Positions 1-11,178 of a DNA stretch of 64,000 bases are shown here, piece after piece. This DNA is from Ciona intestinalis (lineage: Eukaryota; Chordata; Ascidiacea; Phlebobranchia; Cionidae). The notes beneath the pieces were generated by a model that saw only the letters and a program-made list of their open reading frames with translations, was not told the DNA's origin and made no database searches. Within the stretch, counting starts at the first letter, position 1; each line of letters begins with the position of its first letter. A program made the position numbers and the translations under genes. The stretch spans positions 1 to 64,000 of the forward strand of contig NW_004191144.1 in assembly GCF_000224145.3 (NCBI RefSeq), written 5' to 3'.

Positions 1-8
1 AACTTAAG

Positions 9-2518
9 TAAGAGATCCAGGTTGTGGGTGTGTTTCACATGCGCTGCTGGGGCTGGGGATAGGTAAGTGTTACGTCATAATGTAGTATTATATACGTAAT
101 ATAAACTGTTGTTTGATAAACTATATGAAGGAAGAAGCCTAAAAATATTCACTCACTAAGTTACGGGTAACTCGTAAGCAGACGCGCGGTGTATGAAACA
201 GAACACCCGTGTTATAACAACATTATGTGGTAACTTGTAAGCAGGCACGAGGAGTATGAAACAGAACACCCTTGTTATAATGACTGTTGTTGCCCCGCCA
301 TGCGAGGATAAATAATTTTGTGAGTGATTGTTTTATATACGGCTGACTATTTGGACAACCCATTAGTGACCACTGGGTTGAAACAATCAATACGTACAAA
401 GTATCTTGTCCCAGGACACACACGCCCACAATACGTAACTACCACTAACGTTAAACCTAGTTGTTCCACCGTTTAATCTTCTTGTATTACATCAGGTGCG
501 GAATAAATAAGCCGAGGTGTGGGCCTGGTTTGAAGTGCTTGGCTGTCGGTGCTGAATCGAATTTAATCGCGATCCTTGAGAACAGGGGGGCGTGTCAACT
601 TGACCCCGCCCATCAAGGTGATTAACCAATATATGCAAATTTTAATCACATTTATCATTTAATGAAATTTATTTGAGTTAAAACTTACAAAAGGATTTAA
701 ACCATGTTAATAGAATGTGCATATACAATGTTGGGGTAATGGGCCAGCTCTGGCCTAAATCCCAGGTCCCATGACATGCCTCACTGTAGGACCTTACCCA
801 TATAGAATAGAATGTGCATATACAATGTTGGGGTAATGTGCCAACTCTGGCTTAAACATTTAAAAAATGCCTTGTCATTCCCGCCATGACGTATAAGGGA
901 CTTCCCCTCCTACGTAGATAGGTATAACTCCAAACCGCAACGACATCGACTTACAATTGAAGTTATAACTCCTATAGTTAAGCGCTGTAAGATATCAAGT
1001 ATATGTTAACTTTGGTTTTAAAACCTTTCATGTTTCGCGATTATTTCTCACGGCTCGCGTCGCGCTCTGTTACGTCACAGTGCCAATTACGCCGATAATT
1101 AAAAGGCGGACCTCTTGCTACAGCGACACACGCCTGCCAAAATGTTCTAAAACGGAAACGTGGCATCGGTAACTTAAGAACTGGAATTATTTCATGTAGT
1201 TACAAATGTCAAACACGCTGTAACAACCACGGTTAAAGATTTTCTCTTAAATAACTTCGAGTTTATCGGCGTTTGGCAACATTTGCGGCAACCTTAATGT
1301 TAAACTTAAAATAATCAAATTTGAGTCTTGGCTCGCTTTTATTTGACATTTATTTGACAACTGTCCCATTTATCACAGAAACCACGGAGAAAGCTTCTCG
1401 TCTTCGTCTAATTCACACACGCCACCTTAAACGGAGAAGAAGAAAAAAACACCGAAGATTTCCAAGGCACCCCCATCGTGGCTTGCTGAGCCCTCTTAAT
1501 CATGACGTAAGTGGATGTGACGTCATTGTTGATGACGTATGTATGTGATCAATAACGTGTATTATGTACGTATATGTATAGTATGGTGGGGTAAGATGGG
1601 ATTTTGTGCTAACGGTATCGATCTTACCCCATATACAGTTCTATGCATTAAATAACATATAATGGTAAAGTAGGGCGTCAGTTTCTTGATTTTAAATATT
1701 TTCTGTGACGTCACAGGGTCCATGTTCACGTCACTATGAAGAGATGATGACGTCATGTATAACAATGGCGCACAAAGTTTGGCTTCCAGCATGCGACGCG
1801 AGAGGTTATTACGCAGCTAAACAGGTGAGACGGTTTGCTATATTGGTATAACAGTGGACCTTGGCCATTACCAAACGTTGTTTATGCACATTCTATTCTA
1901 TATGTATTTATATATTATATTCAACGTTGTATATGCTCATGATTTTCAATATGTGTAAGGGCTTGTGGTAAATCCTCATTATTGAGCGTATAAAGTGCTT
2001 CAGTGGGGCCTGCTGGGATGTAGGTATATTACCCCAACACCCAGGGTGCTACTATATAAACCCCACTGAGGCAGTTTATAGACACTCAATAATGGAGATT
2101 CTATTCTATAGGGTAAGGTCTTCAGTGAGGCACACCTGAGACCTGGGATGTAGGTATATTACCCCAACACCCAGGGTGATACCATCTAGACCCCACTGAG
2201 GCAGTTTATAGACACTCAATAATAGAGATTCTATTCTATAAGGGTGAGGTCTTCAGTGAGGTACACCTGAGACCTGGGATGTAGGTATATTACCCCAACA
2301 CCCAGGGTGCTACCATCTAGACCCCACTGAGGCAGTTTATATGTAAAAAAAACTTATAATATTTAGTCGGTGATATTTTGTTTTAACCAAATTCTTTTTA
2401 TTTTTAGTGCATGTCGTCTAACGGTCTTGAACGAGGCAAATGTTGGTGTGTGGACGAAACGGGAATCGCGTTAGAAGACACGCCGTATACGCGAGATTCT
2501 ATTACGTGTCATCGGTAA
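9..2518 (+). CDS. IGF-binding-protein-like protein, 3' part (5' exons outside window)
   Basis: Exons read as 9-62, 496-617, 1379-1506, 1717-1824 and 2408-2518 (TAA). Exon 1 carries VRDPGCGC and then, in another frame, CFTCAAGAGD. Exon 2 continues CGINKPRCGPGLKC and ends the N-terminal IGFBP cysteine domain. Exon 3 is a basic linker (RRRRKKHRR). Exons 4-5 form a C-terminal thyroglobulin type-1 domain: GPCSRHYEEM, CDARGYYAAKQC, GKCWCVDETG and a last Cys near the stop. IGFBPs are secreted proteins that bind insulin-like growth factors; binding here is inferred from the fold only. Splice phases agree from exon 2 onward (1, 0, 0). The N-terminal domain needs one frame change inside 29-33, so a base is probably missing there. 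AATAAA at 2719-2724 is a good poly(A) signal. The vertebrate paralogue cannot be assigned. Ordinary GT-AG donors and acceptors flank every intron. Confidence 0.85.
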
Positions 2519-3776
2519 CTTATGACGTCATAATGCATATTGATGACGACAACGCAGGTCACAGAAGGCCTTGTTATTTGCACGACGATTGGTGCAGGAT
2601 AAAGACGATATAAAGGGACAAAGTGTTGGGGACCTGAAATTGCGATAATATTGTTGTGTCATTTGGTGTATATTTATTATTGGTCGTTTATTTTATTTAT
2701 TTTTATTTATTCTTCGCTAATAAACTTGCCCACTTTGACCGCGTGTGCTTTTTTTTTTCAATACATATTTTGGTATGTAAAAAAAGGTAGCTATATTTTA
2801 TAGGCAAGATTGGGACATATACACACACACACAAACATATACATGGTAAAAAATCTACAAAAGATTGCCCCCTGTCTACTATATAACATTTATGGAAAAA
2901 TAAAAATAAAGAAACAAAATAAATATTTTCCTTATGGGTATTCCTACAAATACTTCATTATAACAAAAAAATTATTAATATTTTAATTAATAATAAAAAA
3001 AATAATTTCACAAGAACAACTAAAATTTAAAATATAAATAGTTTTTAATTAAAAATAAAATATATACCCACATATACATTATTAAAATATTGTGAATTTA
3101 TTTGACCTATAGTAACACTGTAAAACATGACGTCATTTGTACCACATGTGACGTCATAGTAGGGGAATCCCCTTATTTTTATTTACAAATACAGCGCTGA
3201 TTTTCAAAATGGCGACAGATAGTAATAGCATTTACATGGCGAGTACGGATTGAATAGGTTTTGTCATCAAAACCGTCCAACAGGGAACTTGAGTGACTTT
3301 TCTATCAATGTCTTTAGTATTTTCACGTCTACAGTCCAGTTAGTAAAGCTGTTGCAGTGTATTTAACCGTATATTCTCTGAAACCAGATCTAGAGCTGTA
3401 AAAACGTGTTTAAAATTAGTTTTTACATTTTTTACCCAAAATAACGGCTTTAATAATTAGTTTATAACATTTTATTTGAAAAAAAGTGTGTTTTTGATTA
3501 GTTTTTAACAGTTATACATAAAAAAACGTGTTATTGATTAGTTTTAACACTTTTTTATCTAAAAATATGTTAGCAATTCATTTTTAAAACTTCTACCTAA
3601 AAGAGCGTTTTATTAACTATTTTTTAACGTTTTTATCTAGAAAACACGTTATTGATTAATTTTTGACACTTTTAATTATTAAAAACGCCTAATTTTTAAG
3701 TAAAAGTAATAAAAAAGCTGTAAAAAACGACCAAACTATTTGCATACCAGCACTTTCCATTAATGCAGGCATAAAA
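2519..3776. other. IGFBP-like 3' UTR and intergenic AT-rich spacer
   Basis: The first 200 bases are the 3' UTR, ending after AATAAA at 2719-2724. The rest is very AT-rich and has no recognisable exon. Two TGACGTCA palindromes lie at 3128-3135 and 3149-3156, upstream of Tmem203, and could belong to its promoter. A diverged tandem repeat occupies about 3395-3690. Confidence 0.6.
3395..3690. repeat. degenerate tandem repeat, about 60-bp unit
   Basis: Roughly five diverged copies of a unit built on TTATTGATTAGTTTTTAACA followed by ACTTTTTTATCTAAAAA and an ACGTG block. It lies just upstream of the Tmem203 start. No coding potential is seen. Confidence 0.55.
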
Positions 3777-5135
3777 ATGATTTATACAAACGATTATGTT
3801 GTAAAACTTGTTGGCTTCTCAATATTTGAGCTGTGGATCCACACCTCTTGCCTTGTGCTGTTCACCCTGCTATTAACACTGAAGGTGGGATATTCTACTA
3901 TAAATAAATGAATAAATTTTATTTAATCATCTATGCATGTTGGGAAACTGATAGTCGTTAAAACACGGGTGTTCTGTTTCATACACCTCCTGCCCACTTA
4001 CAAGTTACCACGTATGTAACTTATTTATCTTCGCATGGCGTGGCAACGACAGTTGTTATAACACGCGTGTTCTGTTTCATACACCACATGCCAGCTTACG
4101 AACCACCACCTATATAACTTTTTGGGTGCAGAAAATTTAAGGGGTGGTCCCGCCCACCATGCCTCCCCAGGTTTGCCGCCTATACATTTTAGATTGTTTT
4201 ATTATCAGTAAGCAGGCACTTAAAACACATTGTACCAATTTCTAACTCCAGTGTATTATAGTTAACCCATATTAAATTAATATAATATATAAAACCTATA
4301 AAGTTAACATATTATAACCCATACTATTAGCTTTATGTGATGTTATTCTATTTTAAAAAAGTTATTAACATACACTATCCCATATTAAGGTTTACCTTAT
4401 TCTTACCCCATAACCCCCAAGGTACACTAACCCATTTCACCCATATATACAGATAGATGGTGGTTTACCCCTCACATGGGGCCACACCTTTATTCCCCTT
4501 TTTCTCGCCGATGGTCTCCATCTTTACTTCAGCCTGATAGTTTGTATACGAACCGTAGCATCTGGTAAAAGAAAGGAAGCTTACAAGCGTGTGGTGTGGG
4601 CAGTTATGTGTTTGTCATTGCTGTTCTTATGCAAGGTAAGGGCTTGTATTTATAAAGTCTGGATTGAATGAATGAATGAATGAATGAATGAATGAATGTA
4701 ACTTGTTTTTCTTTGCACAGCGGAGAAGTGACAGTCATTATAATTTGTAACACGGGTGTTCTGTTTTATACACCTCGTGTCGGCTTACAATTTACCACGT
4801 ATGTAACTTATTTATCCTCACATGGCGGGGCAACGACAGTCGTTATAACACGGGTGTTCTGTTTCATACACCTCGTGCTCGCTTACAAGTTACCACGTAT
4901 GTAACTTATTTATCCTCACATGACGGGGCAACGACAGTCGTTATAACACAGGTGTTCTGTTTCATACACTTCATGCTCTAAATAAAATAAACAAAATGAA
5001 TACTTCTTATTTACACAGATGTTGACATACCAGTTACTGGAGAACGGGGTCAACTTCAAGAAAGTGACCGTCCTTGCCCCAATCTTCGCTGTGTGGGTGA
5101 TGCTGCTGGTACGAGCGTGCCATATCAGACCTTGA
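3777..5135 (+). CDS. TMEM203: Transmembrane protein 203 (ER membrane protein)
   Basis: Exons 3777-3884, 4453-4635 and 5019-5135 join in phase 0 at both introns and encode 135 residues, against 136 in human TMEM203. Segments that match the family in order: LVGFSIFELWIHT near the N-terminus, IDGGLPLTWGHTFIPLFLADG (first exon-2 residues), LYFSLIVCIR, KRVVWAVMCLSLLFLCK, then LLVRACHIRP at the end (human ends with IRACRVN). Four hydrophobic stretches fit a four-pass membrane protein. TMEM203 is an ER protein linked to calcium handling and STING signalling in vertebrates; the role here is inferred. Donors GTGGGA and GTAAGG and acceptors TATATACAG and TTTACACAG are standard. Intron 2 holds copies of the about 97-bp tail-A repeat (4735-4975). 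Confidence 0.88.
3950..4115 (-). repeat. tail-A repeat copies in Tmem203 intron 1
   Basis: Copies of the about 97-bp dispersed unit described at 12310-13085, here reading in the reverse sense (CATACACCTCCTGCCCACTT and so on). A matching set lies in intron 2 at 4735-4975. Confidence 0.75.
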
Positions 5136-6116
5136 TGTCGATATGGGTGAGGTTCCACAACAGAAGATGGATCTGGGGTTTGGGCCAGAGTTGACTCAGT
5201 GCAGAAGTTGCTGCTTTGCATTTGTGTTTTCTTGATCTGAGATTTAGGCCAAAGAGTTAACCTAACAATGTGTTCTGTGTATTCTACTCTATATGGGTGA
5301 GGTCCTACAACAAGAACTGCCAAGGGACCAGGAGTTCCTGCCAGAGTTGACTTTTACTCCAGTAGTAATATTGGTGTCATAGTAAATATTAATCAAACTT
5401 GAATTAACAGCATATGGATATTCTGTATAATGTTTATTGTTTGTTTATCACACGCTAGTGCATCATGTGCAGTTTTGTGCATCATGTGCAGTTTTGTGCA
5501 CCATGTGCAGTTTTGTGCATCATGTGCAGTTTTGTGCATCATGTGCAACTTTGTGCATCTTGTGCAATTTTGTGCATCATGTGCAACTTTGTGCATCATG
5601 TGCAATTTTGTGCAACTTTGTGCATCATGTGCAACTTTGTGCATCTTGTGCAGTTTTGTGCACCATGTGCAATTTTGTGCACCATGTGCAATTTTGTGCA
5701 TAATGTGCATTTCTTTGCACCCTGTGCAGTTCTGGGCATCATGTGCAATTTTGTGCTTCATGTGCAGTTTTGTACATCATGTGCAGTTTAGTGCACTATG
5801 TGTAGTTCTGTGCACCATGTGCAGTTCCGTGCAACTTTGTGCATCATGTGCAGGTTTTTGCATTCAGTGCAGTTGTGTGCATCATGTGCAGTGTATACAC
5901 CATTTTACATTGCTTAAACTGTCTGTATACAACTGGTATCACATGTGTTAATTTTCCCTTAAACTGTAACTATAGATATCATCCACATTGTACTTAAATA
6001 TTAAACCTAGGATTCTGTTGTAAACTTTATTATATAATAACTGTATATTGTAATTTATCTGCTGTTGATATTTATTGTGTCTAACCACGTATTCACTACC
6101 ACAGCAGTGTTAGGCA
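5136..6116. other. spacer between Tmem203 and the next gene
   Basis: Holds the Tmem203 3' UTR, a tail-B repeat fragment near 5200-5340 (TATGGGTGAGGTCC), a 19-bp minisatellite (5459-5895) and an AT-rich leader of the next gene. An acceptor-like tract (CACTACCACAG) lies about 15 bases before the ATG at 6117 and could be a trans-splice or leader acceptor. No other exon was recognised. Confidence 0.6.
5459..5895. repeat. 19-bp minisatellite, about 22 copies
   Basis: Unit CATCATGTGCAGTTTTGTG with point variants and a few shortened copies. Because 19 is not a multiple of three, all frames are open on both strands, giving cysteine-rich open frames that are not genes. Confidence 0.95.
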
Positions 6117-7983
6117 ATGGCAACAAATAGATATCTTCCGCTAGCGTTAGGTGTTGCAGTTGTTGGAACTGTGGGAGTTAATATCGGACACAGGGTCCTG
6201 CAAAGTAAGTGATTGTTGTTGTTGTGTGTTCTGTGTTGGGTAGTGAGGTGCCAGATTGAAAAGTTTGTCAACTGTCAAGTTATAACATGGGTGTCTTCTT
6301 ATACACCAGACACTCATGGTGTATTCATACACCTCATGCTCACTGTCAAGTTGTAACATGGTTGTCTTCTTATACACCAGACACTCATGGTGTATTCATA
6401 CACCTCATGCTCACTGTCAAGTTGTAACATGGGTGTCTTCTTATACACCAGACACACATGGTCTATTCATACACCTCATGCTCACTGTCAAGTTATAACA
6501 TGGTTGTCTTCTTATACACCAGACACACATGGTGTATTCATACACCTCATGCTCACTGTCAAGTTATAACATAGATAAACAAGTACTCCCCCAACTCGAC
6601 AGCGAGCATGAGGTGTACCCGCCCCCCTTAATCCCCTTTTTAACCCCAGGTACCCACAAAGGACGGCCATATTGTACTTTACCCATGGAAGCTTTAGATT
6701 CAAACCATAGGGGAACCCAGTTATTGGGAGGCAAGCCATTCAAGATGAAACATATTAACTTGGGTGAAGCAATACTTAATACTAAGATGGCAAAGGTATG
6801 ATTTCAGTAGTACAATAATATATATATCACGGGTACTGATCCTAAGTATGCTGATATGCGGTGCGTACCCTAGAATATTTATGGGGTATTCGGCATACCC
6901 ACGCGTAAGAAGTATTTATTGCAAACGCATTAACACTTTACTTGATCACATGCGTGAAAAGGCAAATATTTAACCTGTTTTCAAGCACCTGCAGGCTAAG
7001 TAATTAGGGGACAATTGCTATTATATATATATATGTATATGTATGTAACTTGCCTTATCTTGGTAGGTGTTCTGTTTTATGCACCTTGTGCTCGCTTACG
7101 GGTTACTTTTCGAAAACAATATTTTATTTGTCATAATATTTAAAAGCAATGAAGAGATAACAACAGTATTCTCAACACAATGACAATTGTTATGGGCCCT
7201 ATGGGTAAAACTGGAGTAAAAACTTTCTTTTGATTGACAGCTAAGTATCCCGGTTAAGGGGAATACCCGGGTAGGATTCATCCACACGATGTCAACAAGG
7301 AGCGGAGTGGATGACGAGTAAGATTTCTATGGTTGATTAACAAGGCTTGTTTTATAATTAGCGAACTTTTTCTAATACGACACATTAATAATACCATGAT
7401 GTACTTTCCGTCATTATTAATCAAAATAAGATGACTTTTGATGACTGCTGTTAAAATATATATATATAACAACTTTTGATGTATGAAAGCTCCACTTATA
7501 TTTTTACTGCATGTTGTTTCTGTTCCTATCTAACTGAAAAGGCTAAAGGTTTTCAATTGAAAAATGACTGTAGCTTTGAATTTCAACCCATGTTAAAGAG
7601 AAACCTGTATTGAACCTCACCCATATAGAATGCACTGTTGGTATATACAGCTTTAACCAATATTACACAGATGGTTAATGAAATACGCCGTAATGACGGT
7701 AAAACACGGAAATCATAAATGGAACGTGTGGCTCCACCCGGTGGTGGGAGGGGATGAGTTGCTGCCGGAAGATGTTGCGTTGAAGTTACGAGAAAATCAA
7801 CAAACAACAGAAGAAAATCAACAAAAAGCAGAAGTTCAACAAACTAAAACAATAGACAAGAAACCCATTGAAAATCAAGCGAAAACAGAACTTTCTGATA
7901 AGAAACTTAAAAGTCATCATCAGAATGAACAAGTTGAAAGTTCTTTAATTGATTTAAAACAAAAACTTGTTGAGAAAAGTTGA
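6117..7983 (+). CDS. unrecognised 207-residue protein with one predicted N-terminal membrane segment
   Basis: Exons 6117-6204, 6650-6795, 7241-7317 and 7671-7983 (TGA) join in phases 1, 0 and 2. The protein starts MATNRYLPLALGVAVVGTVG, one hydrophobic helix at residues 6-24, then a conserved-looking middle (HKGRPYCTLP, KMKHINLGEAILNTKMAKL, WLMKYAVMTVKHG, KWNVWLHPVVGGDE) and a Gln/Lys/Glu-rich tail from about residue 145, probably coiled or disordered. I do not recognise the family. The INLGEAIL segment faintly recalls the late strand and helix of staphylococcal-nuclease-like folds, as in C3orf33-type proteins, but that is weak. Exon 3 is supported only by splice phase and open frame, and its acceptor is the motif TGATTGACAG. 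Intron 1 carries a 71-bp tandem repeat. Confidence 0.65.
6270..6590. repeat. 71-bp tandem repeat, about 5 copies
   Basis: Unit contains CATACACCTCATGCTCACTG followed by TCAAGTTGTAACATGG and TCTTCTTATACACCAGACA. It shares the core ACACCTCATGC...GTTATAACA with tail A, and is the reverse relative of the 62-bp array at 57655-57960. It lies in intron 1 of the unrecognised gene. Confidence 0.85.
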
Positions 7984-8359
7984 TTTTGTGGAACATTTCT
8001 TTTTATTTGATGGTTTGAGTGAAACTGTATGCCAATGCACAATATTACATGCACATTACATTACAATGGTAATGTAAGTTTTATGTTTATTTAATCAGTT
8101 TTTACACTACAGCGTAGCTCGCCTCGGTGTAAAAGAACAAACAAAGAAATATCTACACCCAGTGTTGTTCAGTGCAGGTCAGCGTGGATATTTCTTTGTT
8201 TGTTCTTTTTTTACACTAAACCTATACACCTGTTCACATCACATTTTCCTTTCCCCCAACACCAACTTAAGTTTCATCTCCAAATAACCAGCCCGCATTT
8301 AATCCGAACAGTTTATTAACCAAATTCAAAAAAACGAAGAAAAAAAAGTTATAAAAAAT
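7984..8359. other. convergent spacer with a hairpin element
   Basis: Lies between the stop of the unrecognised gene and the stop of Tada1. A strong inverted repeat at 8130-8215 pairs GTGTAAAAGAACAAACAAAG with its complement over about 30 bases around a loop of about 25 bases, and looks like a short MITE or foldback. TTTATT at 8312-8317 is AATAAA on the minus strand, a plausible Tada1 poly(A) signal 43 bases past its stop. Confidence 0.65.
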
Positions 8360-10844
8360 TTAGGATTTCATAAGAGTTGTAAACTTTTGCTGACACTCTA
8401 CTTCGTCATGCGACGGGTGCCACATATGACTGACGACTCTCTCCACGGCTGACGAATAAACAGTGTTGGATGGGATCAAGGACAAACGGTACGTCTGTTG
8501 GTTTGTTTATGTTAAATATTAATACTTTTGTAAATTGTAAATTAAAATATAAACAAAAGTTGCATAATATTAAAAACTCAAATAATTGAATTTTAGTGGG
8601 AAGATATAATGACTCTTTTTCCTTCCGCAATAATGTTAAAAATGTCTAGCATCTACAAAAAAAGCATAAAAAATACTAAAAAATATTAAAAATAATAACA
8701 TTAATTTATTTTTTTGGTTAGGGGTAGGATAGTGAAAATTAATGAATAGTTAAACATGTTTGGGTTAAAAACCCTCGTTCATGCTTATATGTTACCAAGT
8801 ATGTAACTTTGTGGGTAAATACCTTGAGTGTGTATAATAGATCATATAAGTTGACTGGGCCTTTAGGATCTACGGCAATTTGCGACGTTTTCCCAATTTC
8901 TTCGATCCGTTGTTGTTCTTTTTCTTCATAGCTTAGTAAACTTGGGAAATATATTGGGGTGTGATAAGTTGCTTGGTATAATGTAACAAATACAAAGTAT
9001 AAAAATATATATGCCCGCCTTAAAAGCAGACAAGACGGGAAGGAGTATGGAACGTAACTGTGTTGTCATTTCCCCTTCAAGAGACAATAAATAACAATCA
9101 CCCAATAAGTTATATATGATTATGCGGTAACTTGACAGTAAGCACAAAGTGTATGAAGCCACCATGTATGGTATGCAATAAATCATATTATATCTTGTTA
9201 TAACAAGTTGGATAAATAACCATTTTATAACCGAAGAAAAATTAAGACGAGGGTCAAATAATACAACATGTTATAAATCCCCTACCTTTTATCATTAGGC
9301 GAGCTTCTATTGTGTAGATATGGGTTGGTGGGCTCGCATCCCATTGAGTACCTTGCTTTGCGGAATAATTTGTACGCAGATCTTCGTGTAAAGATCGCTG
9401 AGAGAATGTTTTTTAGGAAAACCTGGGAAAAGATAATTGGGATAAAAAGTTGAAACATTAATAAAAACAGAGGGTAATATATTATGGCTTGTAAAAATAT
9501 TACCAGAGAAATGAAGTAAACTTGTACAATGTGTTTCTTACAGCAAAACAATAACACTAAGTTACCCTGACTGCTTCTGTAGCGAACTCCACAGCTCCGT
9601 CTGTTGCTTCGTCCAACCCCGCCTCCCACGCGATGACGGACGTGTACCCGACCATCTCTTCTATTGATGGGACCTCATACGTCCGTATGCAGGTTCTGAT
9701 TGGCTGTTGGGTGGGCTTGGGGGCGGGTTTATGGGGGCCTGGCGGGGTGGGGGAAGGGACAGGTGTGTGGGGGGTGAAACGGTGCTGGGGGGATAAGGTT
9801 TAGATGGATGAACATAAATTATTCTTCGAAAATTATCGGAACGCTATTTAAGCTTCAGATTGTGCACGATAAAATAAAGTTTACTAAAACAACGTTAACT
9901 TAAAACAATTATATATATAAGGTTGAGGAAAATGCACAGATTTTGTTAAGGTCGCATAAAGATATAAGAATAAACCTAGAATTTGATACTTACGTCAAAT
10001 TTTCGTTTCAAACTTTGAATTCTTCGGTTTTTCTTGATTTTGTTTGCAGCAACTGTAGAGGTCGTGTCTTTAGATGAACCTGGGGGTGAAATAATAAGTT
10101 TAATAACCCTTAGAAAATGGAGACAGTTGGAAGTATTGGGCAACTCTGGCTTAAACTTCCACAAGCTTTGTAGCAACAATACAGAAAAACGCAGCAAAAA
10201 ACCAAAGACTCCCGTCACCCCATATATATATCCGGTATACAAAGCAAACCTCTCTGGTGTAAACCCCAGGTCCCATGGCGTGCCTCTCTGCAGAACCTTA
10301 CACCTACTACATTAACACCACAAATATATTCCTACTTGAGCTTGAAACATGGCACTTGGTCAGCACAGCAAGCAGGAACATATTATGCAAATGAGCCCCG
10401 TCCTTGGGCAACAACCGTCGAGATTCAACGTCAAATTCTTCCTTCGTTAAACCGTGTTTGAACCAAGCTTTCATGTTCGACCAGTACCTGGGGGGTGTGT
10501 TAAATGTATGTAACTTATTTTATCCTCACGTGGCTGAAAACGACAGTCGTTATAACACTTATGCATGTTACTTTGTTGGTGATTATTTTTTTTTGATTTT
10601 TTTATTATTTTTATGTATGGCTGATAATTTGGGCAACCCATTAGTGACCACTGGGTTAGAGCAATTGCCGTTAAGTTTCTTGCTCATGGACACATACGGT
10701 CATAATAGTAGCATGTTTGATGTGTACAAATGACACAATCGTTGTTTAACCTAAATACTTAACTTACGCTTTTTCATTATCTCCCAGCACTTGTACTAAC
10801 CGCTTCTTCGCGAGTATTAAATTGTCTCTTGCTTGTGACGACAT
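8360..10844 (-). CDS. TADA1: Transcriptional adapter 1 (SAGA subunit TADA1)
   Basis: Seven minus-strand exons: 10844-10768, 10487-10336, 10052-9994, 9784-9566, 9422-9286, 8931-8823 and 8494-8360 (TAA), joined in phases 2, 1, 0, 0, 2, 0. They give 295 residues (human about 335). Family segments appear in order: KKRLVQVLGDN, YWSNMKAWFKHGLTKEEFD, HNMFLLAVLTKC, SLKRKFDHRF, then IRTYEVPSIEEMVGYTSVIAWEAGLD (shortened here in quotation: YEVPSIEEMVGY), the histone-fold-like FLKNILSAIFTRRSAYK, GPVNLYDLLYTLK and IPSNTVYSSAVERVVSHMW. TADA1 is a structural subunit of the SAGA histone acetyltransferase co-activator in the nucleus. A proline-rich linker follows KFDHRF. The short distance to the Sp-type gene start suggests a shared promoter. 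Intron 2 contains tail-A and SINE-body fragments. Confidence 0.93.
10505..10720 (-). repeat. SINE body plus tail-A fragment in Tada1 intron 1
   Basis: Reads in reverse: tail-A remnants, then the conserved body (AACCCATTAGTGACCACTGG, CTTGCTCATGGACACATACG). The tRNA-like head is not evident. Confidence 0.7.
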
Positions 10845-11178
10845 AATAAACGCTGGTTCGTCTCTTAGAAAATCAAAATCCAGAAAAATGAAGAAAACAA
10901 ATTTTCAATGCTATGAAAAAACAAAGAATAACCAGGGAAATACCCAAATAGAGGAACATAACGTTTTGGCGCAAAACGGCCTTTTCGTCGTTTAAATATG
11001 ATGCAAAATTACAAAATATAAATTGTAATGATAAATGTAAAAATTAGTTAAAATTCGTTTTTATTTTTTAGATTTTCGACATAAAAACGTGTTTGAACTA
11101 CGATGTCTATGATTGGAATAGAAACAGTATACAACGTTTATAGAAATCTTATATTAAACAACAAAGTTGTTTCGAAAC
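10845..11178. promoter_or_regulatory. divergent intergenic region, Tada1 / Sp-type factor
   Basis: Only 334 bases separate the Tada1 ATG (10844, minus) from the Sp-type ATG (11179, plus). The stretch is AT-rich, with no TATA box I would trust and no repeat. A shared bidirectional promoter is inferred from geometry alone. Confidence 0.5.

Noticed and set aside
5393-5951. Cysteine-rich open frames on both strands
   Set aside because: They lie on a 19-bp minisatellite; all frames are open because the unit lacks stops.
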